In this document: in pieces, positions 4,689 through 6,310 of the stretch | Position numbering within the stretch: position 1 is the first letter of the stretch | Layout of the letters: each line of letters begins with the position of its first letter | Source of the DNA: an uncultured Saprospiraceae bacterium | Lineage (GTDB): Bacteria > Bacteroidota > Bacteroidia > Chitinophagales > Saprospiraceae | Assembly (NCBI GenBank): GCA_938039305.1 | Contig: CALHUZ010000203.1 | Coordinates: 1-6,310, forward strand | Direction of reading: 5' to 3' | DNA: 6,310 nucleotides | The notes under the pieces: model-generated | Databases searched by the model: none | What the model saw: only the letters and a program-made list of their open reading frames with translations | Told to the model about the DNA's origin: nothing | Program-made: the position numbers and the translations under genes

Positions 4689-6310
4689 ATGATCAGGATT
4701 GTTCTTTACTTTTTAGCCTTGCTTTTTCTATGTTCATGTGCCTCTTCATCTAAGTTTTCAAAGCGGGATATAAGGAGCGCTCAAAAGCTGCTTGGAGTCG
4801 AATTTTCAGACCAAAGGATAGATACTGTTTATGGATATCTTAAGCGCAATCTGAATGGTTATGACAGTATGCATCAGTACACAGTTCCTCATGAAACGTT
4901 CCCAGCCATATTATTCGATCCACGACCTATAGGTTTTGAGAAACCAGATGTGGAGGATAAGTTGGTTGTCACCAAATATGATAAAGTCGAACTTCCTGAT
5001 GACCTTAATGAAATAGCTTTTTATACTATCGGGGAATTAGCTCATCTCATTAAAACTAAGCAAATCACTTCTACGGAGTTGACACAACTCTATCTTAGTC
5101 GACTCAAGAAGTACAATGGGGTACTACAATGTGCCATTACAATCACTGAAGAATTAGCCCTTAAGCAAGCAGCGCAAGCTGATGCAGAAATTGCCAGTGG
5201 AAAGTATAAAGGACTACTACATGGGATACCCTTTGGTACTAAGGATCTGATGTCGGTAGCAGGGTATAAAACAACATGGGGAGCAATGCCATATAAAGAT
5301 CAAGAGATCGATCATACCGCAACTGTCATTCAACGATTATTTGATCAAGGTGCTGTACTGGTTGCCAAACTGACATCTGGAGCATTAGCCAGAGGAGATG
5401 TTTGGTTTGATGGTGTCACGAAGAATCCATGGGATACTTTACAAGGTGCAAGTGGATCTTCCGCTGGTCCCGGTTCTGCTACTTCGGCTGGATTAGTAGG
5501 CTTTTCGCTTGGGACAGAGACTCTTGGCTCGATCACATCACCCAGTACTCGCAATGGTATTTCTGGACACAGACCTACATACGGCACAGTCAGCAGAGAT
5601 GGTGTGATGAGTCTGTCCTGGTCGATGGACAAGGTCGGACCGATGTGCAGAAGTGCAGAGGATTGTGCCATCGTCTATAGTGTGATCGAAGGCAAAGATC
5701 CAAAGGATGTTACAACAAGCGATATTGGGTTCGCTTATGATGGAAACGCAAAGGTTTCTAATTTTAAAGTAGCTTTTCTAAATGAAGAATTAGAAAAAGA
5801 CACTACATCAGTCGGTGACAACATCAGGGCTGTCATGAAGCTCTTAAAGAACAGCGGTATCGATCCTACTCCAATCGCTCTTCCTAAGAACTTACCCTTC
5901 AATGCATTTGATATAATCTTGAGGTCTGAATCAGGTGCTATGTTTGATGACTTGGTAAGATCTGGCAGAGTAGATTTGATGGTACAGCAAGGTTTCCGAT
6001 CAAGGGCAAATTCGTTACGCCAATCCAGATTTATTCCTGCTGTAGAATATCTTCAAGCGAATAGATTTAGAAGCATGCTCATTGAACAGATCGATGACTT
6101 GTTTCGTGAGTACGATGTGATTATAGCACCGACATTTGGCGGAAGGCAACTACTGATTACTAATCTTACAGGTCATCCAGTGGTGACCGTTCCGGTGGGC
6201 TTTGATGACAAAGGACGTCCTACAAGTATTACATTCATCAGCAACCTTTATGAAGATGGAGTAGCGCTTGAGTTTGCGAGCTTTTTTCAACGGATTACAA
6301 GCTTCCATAC
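4689..6310 (+). CDS. Amidase-signature family hydrolase, lipoprotein (3' end cut by window edge)
   Basis: The frame is open from the ATG at 4689 to the right edge, giving 540 residues with no stop. A lipoprotein signal occupies residues 1-17 (hydrophobic core, lipobox LCSC, Cys17). The next residues, ASSSK, lack acidic export-signal residues, so it is likely outer-membrane anchored facing the periplasm. Residues about 22-110 form an N-terminal extension. The amidase domain runs from about 111. The Ser-cisSer-Lys triad is visible: Lys185 in PFGTKDL, cis-Ser257 in GASGSSAGPGS, and nucleophile Ser281 in TETLGSITSPS. WSMDKVGPMCRSAEDCA (311-327) is also typical. The nucleophile motif has TLGSI where most amidases (GatA, FAAH) have GGSIR, which points to a secreted-amidase branch and away from GatA. 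GHPVVTVPVGF (495-505) and the final FFQRITSFH show the C-terminus is close, probably 10-20 residues missing. It hydrolyses some amide; the substrate is unknown. Transcribed divergently from ychF with its own promoter candidate. Confidence 0.93.
   Translation, partial: MIRIVLYFLALLFLCSCASSSKFSKRDIRSAQKLLGVEFSDQRIDTVYGYLKRNLNGYDSMHQYTVPHETFPAILFDPRPIGFEKPDVEDKLVVTKYDKVELPDDLNEIAFYTIGELAHLIKTKQITSTELTQLYLSRLKKYNGVLQCAITITEELALKQAAQADAEIASGKYKGLLHGIPFGTKDLMSVAGYKTTWGAMPYKDQEIDHTATVIQRLFDQGAVLVAKLTSGALARGDVWFDGVTKNPWDTLQGASGSSAGPGSATSAGLVGFSLGTETLGSITSPSTRNGISGHRPTYGTVSRDGVMSLSWSMDKVGPMCRSAEDCAIVYSVIEGKDPKDVTTSDIGFAYDGNAKVSNFKVAFLNEELEKDTTSVGDNIRAVMKLLKNSGIDPTPIALPKNLPFNAFDIILRSESGAMFDDLVRSGRVDLMVQQGFRSRANSLRQSRFIPAVEYLQANRFRSMLIEQIDDLFREYDVIIAPTFGGRQLLITNLTGHPVVTVPVGFDDKGRPTSITFISNLYEDGVALEFASFFQRITSFH

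Noticed and set aside
5345..5680. Two overlapping frames inside the amidase gene, one on each strand
   Set aside because: They overlap the conserved catalytic Ser region of the amidase and are shadows of it.

Overview
This window is ordinary chromosomal DNA from a member of the Bacteroidota. The evidence is an AT-rich base composition, almost no Shine-Dalgarno sequences (A-rich leaders instead), a TAnnTTTG-type -7 promoter element upstream of ychF, lipoprotein signals, and a membrane-anchored LytTR regulator of a kind common in that phylum. A Saprospiraceae-like or Cytophagales-like source would fit, but that placement is an impression and not a measurement. I see no tRNA, rRNA, CRISPR array, insertion sequence, integrase or phage gene.

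Layout from left to right. The + strand opens with the 3' part of a DinB-superfamily (YfiT/DinB_2-like) metal-binding protein. A perfect 15-bp hairpin follows. Next comes a LytTR regulator with four membrane helices, then a 175-bp non-coding gap holding a short perfect dyad. After the gap lie two exported proteins 39 bp apart, probably co-transcribed: a putative outer-membrane beta-barrel protein and an S41-family lipoprotein protease whose acidic +2/+3 residues suggest a surface location. Converging on them from the - strand is ychF, the conserved ribosome-associated ATPase. Its last codons lie inside its own terminator hairpin. A 139-bp divergent intergenic region with candidate promoters on both strands separates ychF from an amidase-signature lipoprotein, which runs off the right edge probably 10-20 residues before its end.

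How the genes may relate. The LytTR regulator, the beta-barrel protein and the S41 protease could form a small cell-envelope module, with the regulator sensing at the membrane and controlling the exported pair. Only order and orientation support this. DinB, ychF and the amidase look like independent units. I did not find a clearly new system. The most useful second looks are the hairpin, mini-ORF and start-codon puzzle at 430-514, the matched N-termini of the barrel and protease genes, and the dyad upstream of the barrel gene.
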